In this document: positions 31,503-42,387 of the stretch, one piece after another | Position numbering within the stretch: position 1 is the first letter of the stretch | Layout: each line of letters opens with the position of its first letter | Source of the DNA: Anolis sagrei | Taxonomy: Eukaryota; Chordata; Lepidosauria; Squamata; Anolidae | Assembly (NCBI RefSeq): GCF_037176765.1 | Contig: NC_090034.1 | Location: 95,084,500-95,148,499, forward strand | DNA: 64,000 nucleotides | Direction of reading: 5' to 3' | Notes under the pieces: model-generated | What the model was told of the DNA's origin: nothing | Database searches by the model: none | The model's input: only the letters and a program-made list of their open reading frames with translations | Translations under genes and position numbers: made by a program

Positions 31503-34500
31503 AGGGAAGGTTGAGCAGAGACATGTCTAAAGATGTGAAAGGATATTATAAGGAAGAGGGACCTGATATGTTTTCTCCTGCCCTGGAGACTAGGCTTGGG
31601 AGCAGTGGGTTCAAATGACAGGAAAGGAGATTCCACTTGAACATGAGGAAGAACTTCCTGACCGTATGAGCTGTTCAGCAGTGGAACTCCCTGCCTCGGA
31701 GTGTGGTGGAAGCTCCTTCCTAGGAAGCTTTAAAACAGGCAGGATGGCCATCTGTTGGGGCTGCATTGATTGTGTTTTTCCTGAATGGCAGGAGGTTGGA
31801 CTAGATGGCCTATGTGGTCTTTTCCAACTCTATGATTTTACATGGGTTATGCAGGAAAAGCACAATCAAGGCATCCCTATCCAGCTACTGACCAAAAAGG
31901 TCGGTGGTTCGAATTCAGGGAGTGGGTTGAGCTTCCATCTGTCAGTTTCAGCTTCTCATGCGGGGACATGAAAGAAGCCTTCCACAGGATGGTAAACATC
32001 CGGGCATCCCTTGGGCAACGTCCCTGCAGATGGCCAATTCTCTCACACCAGAAGTGACTTGCAATAGGGTTTGCTATTATCCATGATTCCTAAGTTCAGA
32101 AACATATCCCCTTCTCTTTACTTTTAAAATGATTTAAGAGGAATACAATGAGCTACATAAAGTTTGCTTATGCCCCCAGGAAAAAATGGGGTGAAAATTA
32201 GAAAAATCTGAGTGAAAATTAGAAAAAAAAACACAACAACCTGGAAATTATTCTTATGTATATGTTTTACGATTGCATAACAACAACAACAAAAAAACCC
32301 ACATGTTGGCATTTCCTTTTCTAAAAGACTCTTAAAGATACAAGAGTCCTCTCCTTTTTTTCAATCTAGCAACTCTACAGAACAATTAGCTTTTCTCAGT
32401 GTGATTTTGCAGGTGGAGTATTCACATAAAATCTGGGCCCTGTCTTTCTTACCCTGTTTTCCCAAAAATAAGACATCCCCTGAAAATAAGACCTAGTAGA
32501 GGTTTTGCTGAATCTATATAAATAGAAATGTAATGTTTGTTTGTGGGATTAACATAACTCAAAACCACTGGACGAATTGACACCAAATTTGGACACAATA
32601 CACCTATCAGGCCAACGAGTGCCCATCACTCAGAAAAACACTTAAAAACACAGTGGAAGGGACTTAAAAACCCCAAAAAGCAAAAAGACGTTACAGCGCA
32701 TGCGCAAAAACGACTCCCTGGGCAAACAAAACACACAATAGCATATCCTCATTCTCTTCTGGACTACAGCTCCCAGCATCCCCTAGACCAGGCCCTTTAG
32801 GAGAGGGGGATGATCCAAATGTACTGCTTCCAAGATGCAAGCTTTCTTCTCCTTGGATTTCCTTGAGACCATCCTAATCCTTGCATATTTCCAATTTCCT
32901 ATTCTTGGACTGCAACTCCCAGCAATCCTCCAGACAGATAGATTAGATAGAGATAGGCAGGTAGGTAGGTAGATAGATGGATCAGGAGGACTGCTGGGAG
33001 TTGCAGTCCAAGAATAGGTAGAGAAGGAAGAAAGGAGAGAAAGAGGAAGGGAAAGAAAAGGTTTGTGTGTGAAGGGGAATGGAAGGGAAGAAGGAGAGAA
33101 GGAAGGAAGGAGAGAAAGAAGGAAAGAGGGAGGGAAGGAAGTAGAGAAAGAAAGAAGAGAAAGAGGAAGGGAAGGTTAGCCACAGCAACACGTGGCGGGG
33201 ACAGCTAGTCTATATAAATATGTAATATTCGTTTGTGGGATTAACATAACTCAAAAACCACTGGACGAATTGACACCAAATTTAGACACAACACACCTAT
33301 CAGGCCAATGATTGAGCATCACTCATAAAAGCACTGGAAAACACAGTGGAAGGGACATAAAAAGCCAAAAAACAAAAAATACATTACAATGCATGCACAA
33401 AACCACATATATAAACAAACACACAGATACACACAGATACACACACACATACATACATACATATATATATACATACATACATACATACATACATATACAC
33501 ATATATACACACACAAAACACATGTACACAGACTGGGCCACAGCAACATGTCGCAGGGGACGGCTAGTTGCTAAATATAAGGCTTCCCCTGAAAGTAAGT
33601 CCTAGCGAAGTTTTTGAGCTCCCCCTGGTGGCTGGAAGCTGCAATACCATCTCTGCTGTGCAAGTGTTCCAGGAACTGCTGTGGGAGATCATTACAGTCT
33701 CCAGACAATGTGTGGGAGCCAGTTACTATATAGACCTTATTTTTTGTGTCCTTGTATGTGAGTCAGGCTACCAGTGTGTCACTTTGATTCTTTAGGAGGT
33801 GTCTGCTTTTCTGGTTTGTAATGACAACTACTATACAGTATATAATAAATGTTTTACATCTCCTGAAAATAAGACCTAGTGCATCTTTGGGAGTAAAAAT
33901 TAATATAAGACACTGTCTTATTTTTGGGGAATCAGGGTAACTGACATATGATGCAGATCTCTTTCCTTTTCCACTTTTGCACAGGTTACGTTCTCACCCG
34001 CCCAACCCTCGTCCTGATGCTGGAAAGAGGGGAACAGCCCTGCATGAGCAACACCAAGAATGGAGTGGTCAACCACCCTCTGAGTAGCAGCATTGTGGGT
34101 AAGAAAGGACTGGGATGTTCTTGACTCAGGGCCCATTCACACTATTTGTTTATTTACCTCATTTATATCCTGCTTTTCTTACCCCGAAGGGGACTCAGGG
34201 CAGCTTACAACAAAGGGCACATTTTGATGCCTTGATACATATAAAAATAAAACAACATATTATTTGAAATCACATAGTTAAAAACATATCAATGTTTAAT
34301 TGTAATAAGTAATAAAAATTACTTTAAATCTGCCTATATATGCAGGTTTTATACACATTTTACCAATATATGCCAATTCTATGCAAATTGCCCACATATG
34401 CTGATTTTATGGCAATATCACCAACATACGCAAATCCACAACATATGCGAATTCCATGCATTGGGGCATTTTATGCAAATTTTGCCCATATATGCAGATT

Positions 34501-34710
34501 TTATACAAATTTTTACCAATGTATGTTGATTCTAAGTTTTGCTCACAGATGCCGATTTTATGCAAATAGCCAATATACGCAAATCCACAATGTATGCAAA
34601 TGCCATGCACTTGGGCATTTTATGTAAATGTTATGCCAATTTTGCCAAGATAGACAAATCCACATCGTATGCAGTTTCTATAAACTTGGGCATTTAATGC
34701 AAATTTTGCC

Positions 34711-34743
<33 letters not shown>

Positions 34744-36225
34744 CAATATTTATGTAAATTTTGTCCATGTATGCATTTTATACAAATGTTACCAGTATAT
34801 GCAGATTTTATACAAATTGCATCCATATATGAAGATTGTGTGCACTACAGAATTGCAGAATAAAAATAAAACAACATATTTTAAATGTATGCAAATTCCA
34901 TGCATTGGGACATTTTATGCCAATTTTGCCCACAGATGCTGATTTTATGCAAACTTAAACCAATATACGCAAATCCGCATGTATGCAAGTTCCACGCACT
35001 TGGGCATTTTATGCAAATGTTATGCCAATTTTGCCAATAGAGACAAATCCGCATCGTATGCAGATTCCACGCACTAGTGCATTCTGTGCAAATTTATTTA
35101 TTTATTTACCGTATTTATATATAGCTTTTCTCAGCCTGAAGGCAACTCAAGGTGATTTCCATATATATGCCAATTTTATGCAAATTTTGCCTATATATGC
35201 ATTTTATACAAATTTTACCTACATATTATTTATTTATTTATTTGACTTGTATACCGCTACTCCCAATTTGGCTTGGAGCGGTTTACAGCAGTAGATTAAA
35301 ACAATACAATTAACTTTAAAATACAGATTGTGTGCAAATTTTTGTCCACAACAGAATTATAGGGCTATGATTGCACTTTATCTGCCATGTGTCCATCCTA
35401 TGGGATCCTAGGATTAACAGTTGAGGTGCGGACCAAGGACCAAGAGGCAAAACAATGGTTCCCCCAGTTGCTGGCGCAGGTTTTTAAGCAAACAGTGGAT
35501 TTGTCAGATTTTTTCTTCTTCTTCCAGATGCACAAACCCTGAAGGAGAACGCCAAGTCACCTTCCCCAACGGCCCTGTCATCTCCGCCCACCACGGAGTC
35601 CCCCAAGCCGCCCCGTCCCCGCCGTCCACGGCCGCCTGCAGTGCTGCCCTCCGACCGGCCCTACCAGTGCAAGGACTGTGGCAAGCGCTTTGTGTACCGC
35701 TCCAAGCTGGCAACGCACCAATGGACCCACTGTGCCGAGCGCCCTTACAAATGCCCCGACTGCCCCAAGAGCTTCAGCTACCCCTCCAAGTTGGCCGCCC
35801 ATCGCCGCACGCACACCGGTGAGCGCCCCTACCCCTGCACTCTCTGCCCCAAGCGCTTCGGACACCGCTCCAAGCTGGCCGCCCACCAGTGGATCCATAC
35901 GCCCGAGCGACCCTACAAATGTGCTGACTGCCCCAAGAGCTTCTGCTACCCTTCCAAGTTGGCGGCCCACCGCCGCACGCACACGGGCCAGCGACCCTAC
36001 CCTTGCAACCGCTGCGGGAAGAGTTTTTGCTACCCCTCCAAGCTGGCGGCCCACCAGCAGATCCATGCAGCAGCTGCGGCGGGGCGGCCTTACCCCTGTA
36101 TGCGCTGCAGCAAGAGTTTCCGTCAGCTCCGGAACCTCACACTCCACCAGCGAGTGCATGAGGATGGGGAAACGGAGGGTGACTTATCCCAAAACAAGGG
36201 TCTCAGCAATGGTGAGAGGCCTTAG
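29448..36225 (+). CDS. ZNF575: ZNF575, six-finger C2H2 protein, three exons
   Basis: Exons 29448-29520, 33985-34098 and 35528-36225, GT/AG introns, phases matching. The family start is probably the Met at 34017 (MLERGEQPC; human ZNF575 begins MLERG), giving 259 residues. The frame is also open from a Met at 29448, adding 35 residues. A Pro/Arg-rich linker (PPRPRRPRPP, residues 55-64) leads to six fingers at about 75-95, 103-123, 131-151, 159-179, 187-207 and 218-238 with (T)GERPY-like linkers. The signature FSYPSKLAAHR / FGHRSKLAAH / FCYPSKLAAHR is shared with human ZNF575, as is the position between ETHE1 and XRCC1. Probably a nuclear DNA-binding protein; targets are unknown. No KRAB, SCAN or BTB domain. 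Confidence 0.92.
29757..30155 (-). mobile_element. Penelope-like retroelement tail
   Basis: GCATTCCCTCCTGACGTTTT, GGCAGGCATCCTCAGAGGTT, then TTAATACTGGTAGCCAGATT, the same family as 25765-26140 in opposite orientation. Confidence 0.55.
30157..30470. repeat. Palindromic MITE followed by a second MITE fragment
   Basis: 30157-30293 is the GTGTTTTGGACTTCAACTCC foldback. 30293-30470 is a TATAATCCAG-type MITE fragment (CATCCCAGGATCTGATTCC). Confidence 0.75.
30471..31400 (-). mobile_element. R4-like 3' fragments, ATT repeats, L2-like and CR1 scraps
   Basis: 30475-30760 and 31255-31380 carry the R4-like UTR (ATACAACAAGATTAGTCCAC; CACTTCCCAAGTGTCTAGG; ACTGACACAAAAACACAGTA). ATT runs at 30775-30808 and 31379-31402. 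30930-31000 is CR1-like (ATCATAGAGTTGGAAGAG). 30830-30925 is L2-like UTR. Confidence 0.65.
31405..31845 (+). mobile_element. CR1 LINE 3' end
   Basis: GAAGAACTTCCTGACCGTAT, CTGTTCAGCAGTGGAACTCC, GGTTGGACTAGATGGCC and a terminal CAACTCTATGATTTTA are the CR1 tail. The phrase GAGCAGAGACATGTCTAAAG occurs twice (31419 and 31512) around an ATT expansion. Confidence 0.88.
31862..32066 (+). mobile_element. tRNA-derived SINE, second family
   Basis: GGTCGGTGGTTCGAATTCAG B box, CATCCGGGCATCCCTTGGGC, CCAATTCTCTCACACCAGAA. Same family as 21471-21712. Confidence 0.82.
32067..32450. other. ZNF575 intron 1, no recognised element
   Basis: AT-rich with short A and AAC runs. Nothing assignable. Confidence 0.5.
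32513..33208 (+). mobile_element. Helitron, first of a head-to-tail pair
   Basis: TCTATATAAATAGAAATG start, GGCGGGGACAGCTAG end. The centre holds a foldback (GGACTGCAACTCCCAGCA with its complement, around 32917 and 32990) and a GGAA/GAAAG purine tract (33010-33170). Confidence 0.85.
33209..33567 (+). mobile_element. Helitron, second of a head-to-tail pair
   Basis: Begins TCTATATAAATATGTAATAT immediately after CTAG of the first copy and ends GGGGACGGCTAG. A CATA/CACA tract lies at 33420-33520. Confidence 0.87.
33985..34098 (+). CDS. ZNF575: ZNF575 exon 2 (family start codon at 34017)
   Basis: Acceptor TTTTGCACAG, then YVLTRPTLVL followed by MLERGEQPCMSNTKNGVVNH and on to SSSIV, donor GTAAGA. 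MLERG matches the human N-terminus. Confidence 0.85.
34140..34330 (-). mobile_element. L2-like LINE 3' UTR fragment
   Basis: TTTATTTACCTCATTTATAT, then CCCCGAAGGGGACTCAGGGC and CAGCTTACAACAAAGG. Confidence 0.65.
34331..35345. repeat. AT-rich complex repeat with many ATGCAAAT octamers
   Basis: About 1 kb built from related phrases TTTTATGCAAATTTTGCC, ATATATGCAGATTTTATAC, CCAATATACGCAAATCCAC and TTCCATGCACTTGGGCATTT. Exact ATGCAAAT occurs at 34381, 34473, 34560, 34594, 34697, 34889, 35011 and 35178. L2-like tails interrupt it at 35091-35165 and 35225-35330, and a TG run lies at 34720-34742. Family unknown. Confidence 0.8.
35528..36225 (+). CDS. ZNF575: ZNF575 exon 3 (all six zinc fingers)
   Basis: Acceptor TTCTTCTTCTTCCAG. 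Starts DAQTLKENAKSPSP and continues through the Pro/Arg linker and six C2H2 fingers to NGERP and TAG at 36223. GC-rich against AT-rich surroundings. A run of five Ala separates fingers 5 and 6. Confidence 0.96.
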
Positions 36226-37035
36226 AGCAAAGCTCTCAAGAACCTGGACAACTTAAAGGCAAGAGGAGGAAAATGGATTATTTGGACACAACGGCGAATG
36301 TGCTGGCATCATTGTAAATAGCGGGATATATCAAGGGAGGGATTTGGGGGTTATACAAAACTGCCCTTTGGCATCCCAGTTCATGCTGTTTATGGTCTTA
36401 CCACTGCTTCTCCAACTCACTTTGCCTTTTAAATTTGGAGACCCTGCCCAGTTCCCAAAGGCCAAGCTGTGTATACCATGCTGAAAAACAAACCACACTG
36501 TATGTTAAGTGAACATCACGTATGTCCTGAGAAGTGGCATATTTTTCAACCTGGACAGTTATGCAAACATGTACATCTGTGTGCTTACCTCAAGTCTGCT
36601 GTCTGGTTGTTATGCATACATTTGTAAGGAGGCACGCATTTCTTCGCACATTGTGCCCATACACAAAGCCCTGCCCCCCAAAAAATAACCTTTCAGAAAG
36701 AAACTTGTGCACATTTGCAAAAAATTGAAGCCATATGCACAATCTATTCACAGCACTGCAAGCAAACATTGTATTTGATTTGAGCAGAGGCAAAATATCC
36801 ACCACTGGTCAGATGATGTATATTTTTGATGCTCAGTTGGCTCATGGTTGCGTTGGAATGTAGAATGCGACATCCTCAGAATCTAAGGTTTCATAAACAC
36901 ATGGAAGAAAAGCAGAGAAGACTGGAAATATCCCATAGATGTGATGTAGAAAAGAGTCTCAGGATGTTGAAAAGAGATGCGGTATTCTGGGATAAGAGCT
37001 TTTGGGAAAAAAATACTTTTTGGATACTATACATG
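36226..37035 (+). other. ZNF575 3' UTR and downstream region
   Basis: No open frame or named repeat. No clear AATAAA is seen in the first 800 bases after the stop; the nearest is at 37403, so the cleavage site is unresolved. Confidence 0.4.
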
Positions 37036-38025
37036 CTGGATTGTTGTAGGTTTTTTCAGGCTGTATGGCCATGTTCTAGAAGCATTCTCTCCTGACGTTT
37101 CACCTGCATCCATGGCAGGCATCCTCAGAGGTGAGACTTCACAACCTCTGAGGATGCCTGCTATAGATGCAGGCGAAACGTCAGGAGAGAATGCTTCTAG
37201 AACATGGCCATACAGCCCAGAAAACCTACAACAACCCAGTGATTCCTGCCATGAAAGCCTTCAACAATACACTAGACATGCTATCTGAATATTCTGGGAG
37301 CTATACTCCCAAAAATAATTTTTTCCAGTGCATGTGAGCCTGGGAATATTCTTAAGGTCATGCTGTTGCAAGGGAAAGAGACAACACATTGGCAACAAGG
37401 ATAATAAATTTGTACATATGGGAAACAGTGCTTACAGTCTAGAATTCCTTCAGGCTGATTTTAAAGCTATAAGTATTATTTTGTATTTGTGAAAGTTTAT
37501 TTTGCTTACTATAATTTTTTTTTAAATAAACAATATTGTATTTACTGGGTTGTTGTGAGTTTTCCAGGCTGTATGGCCATGTTCCAGAAAGATTATCTCC
37601 TGACATTTCGCCTGCATCTATGGCAGGCATCCTCAGAGGTTGTGGACCTCACAACCTCTGAGGGTACCTGCCATATATGTGGGCGAAATGTCAGGAGAGA
37701 ATGCTTCTGGAACAAGACCATACAGCCTGGAAAACTTACAACAACCCAGTGATTCCGGCCATGAAAGCCTTTGACAAAATATTGTATTTAATTTGATAAA
37801 AGTTATACACACATTGTCGAAGGCTTTCATGGCCGGAATCACTGGGTTGTTGTAGGTTTTTTTCAGGTTATATGGCCATGTTCTAGAGGCATTCTCTTTT
37901 GACGTTTCGCCTGCATCTATGGCAATCATCCTCAGAGGATGTTTGCCATAGATGCAGGCAAAATGTCAGGAGAGAATGCCTCTAGAACATGGCCATATAG
38001 CCCGAAAAAACCTACAACCCAGTTA
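37036..38025. repeat. Three inverted pairs of Penelope-like tails
   Basis: At 37036-37262, 37540-37780 and 37812-38025 a block (GTTGTAGGTTTTTTCAGGCT; GCATTCTCTCCTGACGTTTC; GGCAGGCATCCTCAGAGG) is followed by its inverted copy, making three foldbacks of about 215-240 bp. A CA run follows at 38024-38047. Confidence 0.8.
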
Positions 38026-38047
38026 CACACACACACACACACACACA

Positions 38048-38744
38048 TATATGTATATAAGTTATACATATAATTCGATATAAGTTAGACATATAATTGA
38101 TTTTGCTGACTGCAACTTGTCTCTCATTACAATTAGTGTTACCAGTGTGTTGTTGTCTTTTCTTTGAACTGTTCCCGAGGAAGGTCATATTTTAGACCAA
38201 AATACATTGGGCAATCCTCAATAATATTATAAACCTCTTTTTAACATTATAAGACTTTGTCTCTTTTGTACATCACATTTACAAACTTGCGGACTGGGTT
38301 GCACATCAATTGCATTTAGCTGGTATCTTGTGTCTCTTTGTGGGAATTTTGTTACATGTTCATATGTAAACATAGGTTTGTGGGCATTAGAACTGCACAG
38401 TTGTGTAATGGCCATATTCTCATAAAGATCTGATGTTACATTACTGTGTAGCACTACCGACAAAATGGCCAATGTCCATCACTGCAGATCGGTTCTGTTG
38501 CACATCAGGTGCTCTTGCTGGTATTCTGTTATTCATCTTCGCAATTTAGGGGTTTCTTAGCATTTTTGCACATATCTGGGTGCCCATAAAGTTCCACAAC
38601 ATAGTCAGTTGTATATGATTCTGGCTATTTCCAAATGGAGTTCATTCAGCCTTCCTGAGGACATGGGTGCTTTTTTATTAGCACATATGTCGCACAAATG
38701 TCTGAAAATGTGCTTGTGATATCCAGCTACTTCACCACACTAGA
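38048..38744. other. Intergenic, nothing recognised
   Basis: No coding, RNA or repeat signal I can support. Confidence 0.5.
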
Positions 38745-38905
38745 GAATGGATCTCTTCCGATTTCTTCCTCCTGCAGAATTCTGGGGTTTGTAGTTTAGT
38801 GAGGCTGTTAAAGGCTCCTCCCTAAATTACAAACCCCAGAATTCTGCAGAAGGCAGAAACTGCATTTAAAGTGGATTCATTCTCTAGTGTTATGAGATCC
38901 CAAGT
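38745..38905. repeat. Hairpin MITE (CACTAGAGAATG ends)
   Basis: Ends CACTAGAGAATGGATC and GATTCATTCTCTAGTG, with inner arms CAGAATTCTGGGGTTTGTAG and CTACAAACCCCAG-like complement. Confidence 0.8.
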
Positions 38906-39879
38906 TACACCAGGGCGAGGAATACCAGAAAGTGGCAGTTGAGTATATTTGTGTTGGGTGTTGCTGTAGTTCCTTCCCATTACGCAATTGTAGGATATTT
39001 TTACAAATTCATACGTTGCCTAGAAGCTGCCAAAAGAGTTTCCCTGTTAAGTATTACTAGGATATTTTTGCAAATTCACGTGTGGTGCAAAGGCTGCTAA
39101 ATTATTTCCTTTTCTTGGCATGAGCATCGCAAACGGAACTGCTGGCCAACTAGAGACGTGAAAACTAATGACATCTATTTTTATTGTACTATGGCTTGGA
39201 CACATACATCCACATTGTACAGGGAAAGTTGATTTAAGTAGTCAGATTTCGCTTTCTACTTGAATCTTGTTTTTCATGATTTGGTATATACAGCTTAATA
39301 GCCTGCTCCTTTTTATTCCTGCTGTGTAGCAGTTACACAGCACATTAACAGCCAGTTTCTCCTCCTCTTTGGACTTCGTACTCTTGGTTTAAATTTTGGA
39401 TTTTTCTCCTCCTCTGTTGTTCCTTCTCCGGTCTTCTATTCTCTGTCCAGTCTTCCATCATAATTCCTGGACTAATTATAAACATACGAACTCCCACGTT
39501 CCTTCTAAAACTTGCCAAACTGTCTTCCTTACAACCCATTGTAGATTTTACCCTCCAAGTATCCGGGCAGGCAGTTGTTGTGAATGAAGAGGAGCGAATT
39601 GGTCCATGGTATGTAGTTGATGACTTTAAAAAAGTGAGACTCCACAGTAAGCCTCGATTTTTTTTTTGTGTTTTATTTTTCTTGGAATGTTAATAAAATA
39701 TAAAAAAGCAATTTTAAAGATGACATTGGAGCATGTTTTTTTTTTTTAAAAAAAAAACTTTTTTTTATGGTGTTGGTAAGGGAGGCAATGTATCTCTTGG
39801 AAGACAGGAAGTCTTCTAATGAGAGAAATGGGGAATTGCTGGCACTCTCCAAAAAACACAAGAGAGAATGGCTAATACA
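38906..39879. other. Intergenic, nothing recognised
   Basis: AT-rich with T and A homopolymers at 39660-39760. No supported gene. Confidence 0.5.
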
Positions 39880-40325
39880 GTGTTTCTCAACCTGGGTGTG
39901 GGAACCCCTGGGTGGGGGTCACAAGGGGAATGTCAGAGGGGGGTCACCAAAAACACCTATTTCTGGTAGTCTTAAGAATCCCTTTGGCAGAGAAGGCTGA
40001 AGATCTCTCCACCTATCCATCTCTTCCTTTTTGGTGTTGGTGAACTACAACTCCCAGAATTCAAAAACAGCCCCTCCCCCCCAATCCCACCATTATTCAA
40101 TGTTGGCCATGAAGGTAGTGTGCCAAATTTGGTGCAGATCCATTGTGGGTTGGGTTCAGAGTGCTCTCCGATTGTAGATGAACTATAAATCCCAGCAAAT
40201 ACAACTCCCAAATGATAAGTTCCCAAATGATAAGATCTGGTGGAGTTTCCCAAAACTCCACCAGTGTTCACATTTGGACATACTGACAATCTGTGCCAAG
40301 TTTTGTCCAGATTCATCATTGTTTG
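39880..40325 (-). mobile_element. SPIN-like hAT fragment
   Basis: Left end CAGTGTTTCTCAACCTGGG, then GAACTATAAATCCCAGCAAA and TCCACCAGTGTTCACATTTG units. The far end is missing. Confidence 0.78.
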
Positions 40326-40650
40326 AGTCAGAGCCCCTCCCCCAGCACCAACGGCCGCTCTGGGGCCAGACTAAAGGGGAGCTGGGAAGACAATTCCATC
40401 TTGTCTCCTGTGACATCAGATTCCCTCCCCCAGCAACAATATAATGTTATATAATACTAATATTATGAATGATGTCCCAGTACTATGCTAATAATGTAGT
40501 ATGTTGTATGTGCATATGACTTGTAAGCTGCTCTGAGTCCCCTTCAGGGTGAGAAGGGTGGCATATAAATGCCATATATAAATAAAAAAATAATAGTAAA
40601 TAATAAATAATAATTACACATTGAGCCCAGTGAGCAGTAGCAAACAAATG
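40326..40650. other. Intergenic with a LINE/SINE tail
   Basis: 40500-40620 has GCTCTGAGTCCCCTTCAGGG and an AATAA tail. The rest is unassigned. Confidence 0.45.
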
Positions 40651-40891
40651 CAAGTTGAATATCCCTTATCCGAAATACTTTTTGTCATTATCACTTTGAG
40701 ATTGCAGTTCCCTATTTGTTCATTTTTGCAGCAGAAGCGGGTGCTCTCTTTGTTGCCTTGTGTTTCATATGCAACCCAAACAGTGAACTAATACAATGTG
40801 AGGCTAGAGAGAGATGTGAGGATCTATGAAACGCCAAAAGGCACAGATACCTGCCATTTCAGAGATAACTGGATAAGGGATAGTCAACCTG
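40651..40891. repeat. Pogo/Tigger-like MITE
   Basis: Inverted ends CAAGTTGAATATCCCTTATC and GATAAGGGATAGTCAACCTG. About 240 bp, non-coding. Confidence 0.7.
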
Positions 40892-41637
40892 CATTCCAAT
40901 TTCCTCTAAATAAAATAATAGATATTGCTGCAAACATTATATTCAATGATCAGGAAACAAAAGAGCACACAAAGCCTTGTGTTTTGTTTTATTTATTTAT
41001 TTATTTAAAAAAAACACAACAAACCCTATTGCTGGGGTTTGGGAAAGGAAGAGACATGGATACATCCCCGAAGGTATTTTTGTCACCACTTCTGAAGCGC
41101 TGGATGCTAACAATGATAACTTGTAGAAAACCAAAGCCCTTGGGTCATGGAGCACAAGAGTTGCAATACAAACCTGGTTTAAACTGCTGCGCCATGGCTC
41201 CCTGTCCCTCCAAATGGTAACTACTTCCCCTGTTGAGAAGTTTGACCTGTTGGACACTTTCCACGTAGGAATATACTCCATTAGTAGCACCTAGGCAGGG
41301 AGGGAGGTGCAATAAAGCACCTGAAGTGAAACATTTCCGTGTTGAAGAATGCTAATGCTTGAGAAACTTGATTTTTCACGCCAAAGAGGCCATCATCTGA
41401 TTGAAGCTGGGAGTCCTCTGCTTTATATCTTACTGCTAACAGCAGGAATTAAAAAAATTCTTCAGTTTTCCCCTCACTGGTTTGATTTGTTCAACAATTT
41501 TAGACCTGAAGGATACAGGTTGGAAGCATTTCTGGACAGTCCTCCCATCAACATTAAGGATGGGGAGAGAAATCTCAAAGTTGCAATATGGCACCTTAAA
41601 GCAACCTTCTGAAGGGATGGGATGGAGACGACACTAT
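40892..41637. other. Intergenic, nothing recognised
   Basis: A TTTA run at 40990-41008. No supported gene. Confidence 0.5.
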
Positions 41638-41780
41638 AGATCAGGCATGGGCAAACTTTGGTCCTCCAGGTGTTCTGGGCTTCAACTCCCACAATTCCTA
41701 ACAGCCTACCGGCTGTTAGGAATTGTGGGAGTTGAAGTCCAAAACACCTGGAGGACCAAAGTTTGCCCATGCCTGCTATA
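41638..41780. repeat. Palindromic MITE
   Basis: GATCAGGCATGGGCAAACTT to GTTTGCCCATGCCTGCTATA, same foldback family as 1351-1487. Confidence 0.85.
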
Positions 41781-42222
41781 GATGCTACTGCTAGGAGCAA
41801 GAGTCGCCTCCCTAGGAAAGCTGTGATATACACTTTCAGTATCTTTACAAAACTGCAAAGCTCCCCTGAATCATCTGTTCTTTTACTGCGTTCGGTACAT
41901 GAAAACAGGAGAAAACTTTTGGACATGATGCCCAATACTGAGAGCAACAACCAGGGCAAGAATAAGCTGTAAAAACGAGGTAGATTATTCAAAGCCTCAG
42001 TCCAGTTCGCAGCCGGTAGGAAGAAGGAGCACGAACTTGGACAAGCAGGGAAGGAGGCTGTAGCACCTATACAAGTATTTTTAGGGAGACAGAGATTTAG
42101 TTTTTACTGGTTTGCTTTAGTGAAGTCTAGAGAGACGCATGTCAAACAGAGGTCCCTTCCACACAGCCCTCTATCCCAGAATATCAAGGCAGAAAATCTC
42201 ACAATATCTGAGTGTGGACTCA

Positions 42223-42387
42223 GTTCTCGTTCGTGGTGTCTGTTGAAATAAGCACATGTGATATTTGATGCACCTGTGCAGCAATCATTGGAAACTCTGA
42301 CAAGCTGAGAAGGCTTGTGGCTGCCTTCCCCGCCCCTCTTCCCCATGAGGCAATATAAGCCACATGAGGGGCTGAAGGTGTAGTTCC
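42223..42387. repeat. DIRS left inverted terminal repeat
   Basis: AGCACATGTGATATTTGATG through GGGCTGAAGGTGTAGTTCC is the inverse of 47477-47613. Confidence 0.92.

Larger units (their letters stand above)
32452..33945. mobile_element. DNA transposon/MITE interrupted by a Helitron pair
   Basis: Inverted ends CCCTGTTTTCCCAAAAATAA (32452) and TTATTTTTGGGGAATCAGGG (about 33942). The body carries CCCTGAAAATAAGACCTAGT three times. The Helitron pair splits it between CTGAA and TTGCTAAAT. Confidence 0.7.

Noticed and set aside
35578-36256. Long frames overlapping the zinc-finger exon on both strands
   Set aside because: Shadows of the GC-rich ZNF575 exon; they lack C2H2 or other domain signal.
37403-37408. 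AATAAA as ZNF575 poly(A) signal
   Set aside because: More than 1.1 kb past the stop and near retroelement tails; no supporting GT-rich downstream element was evident.
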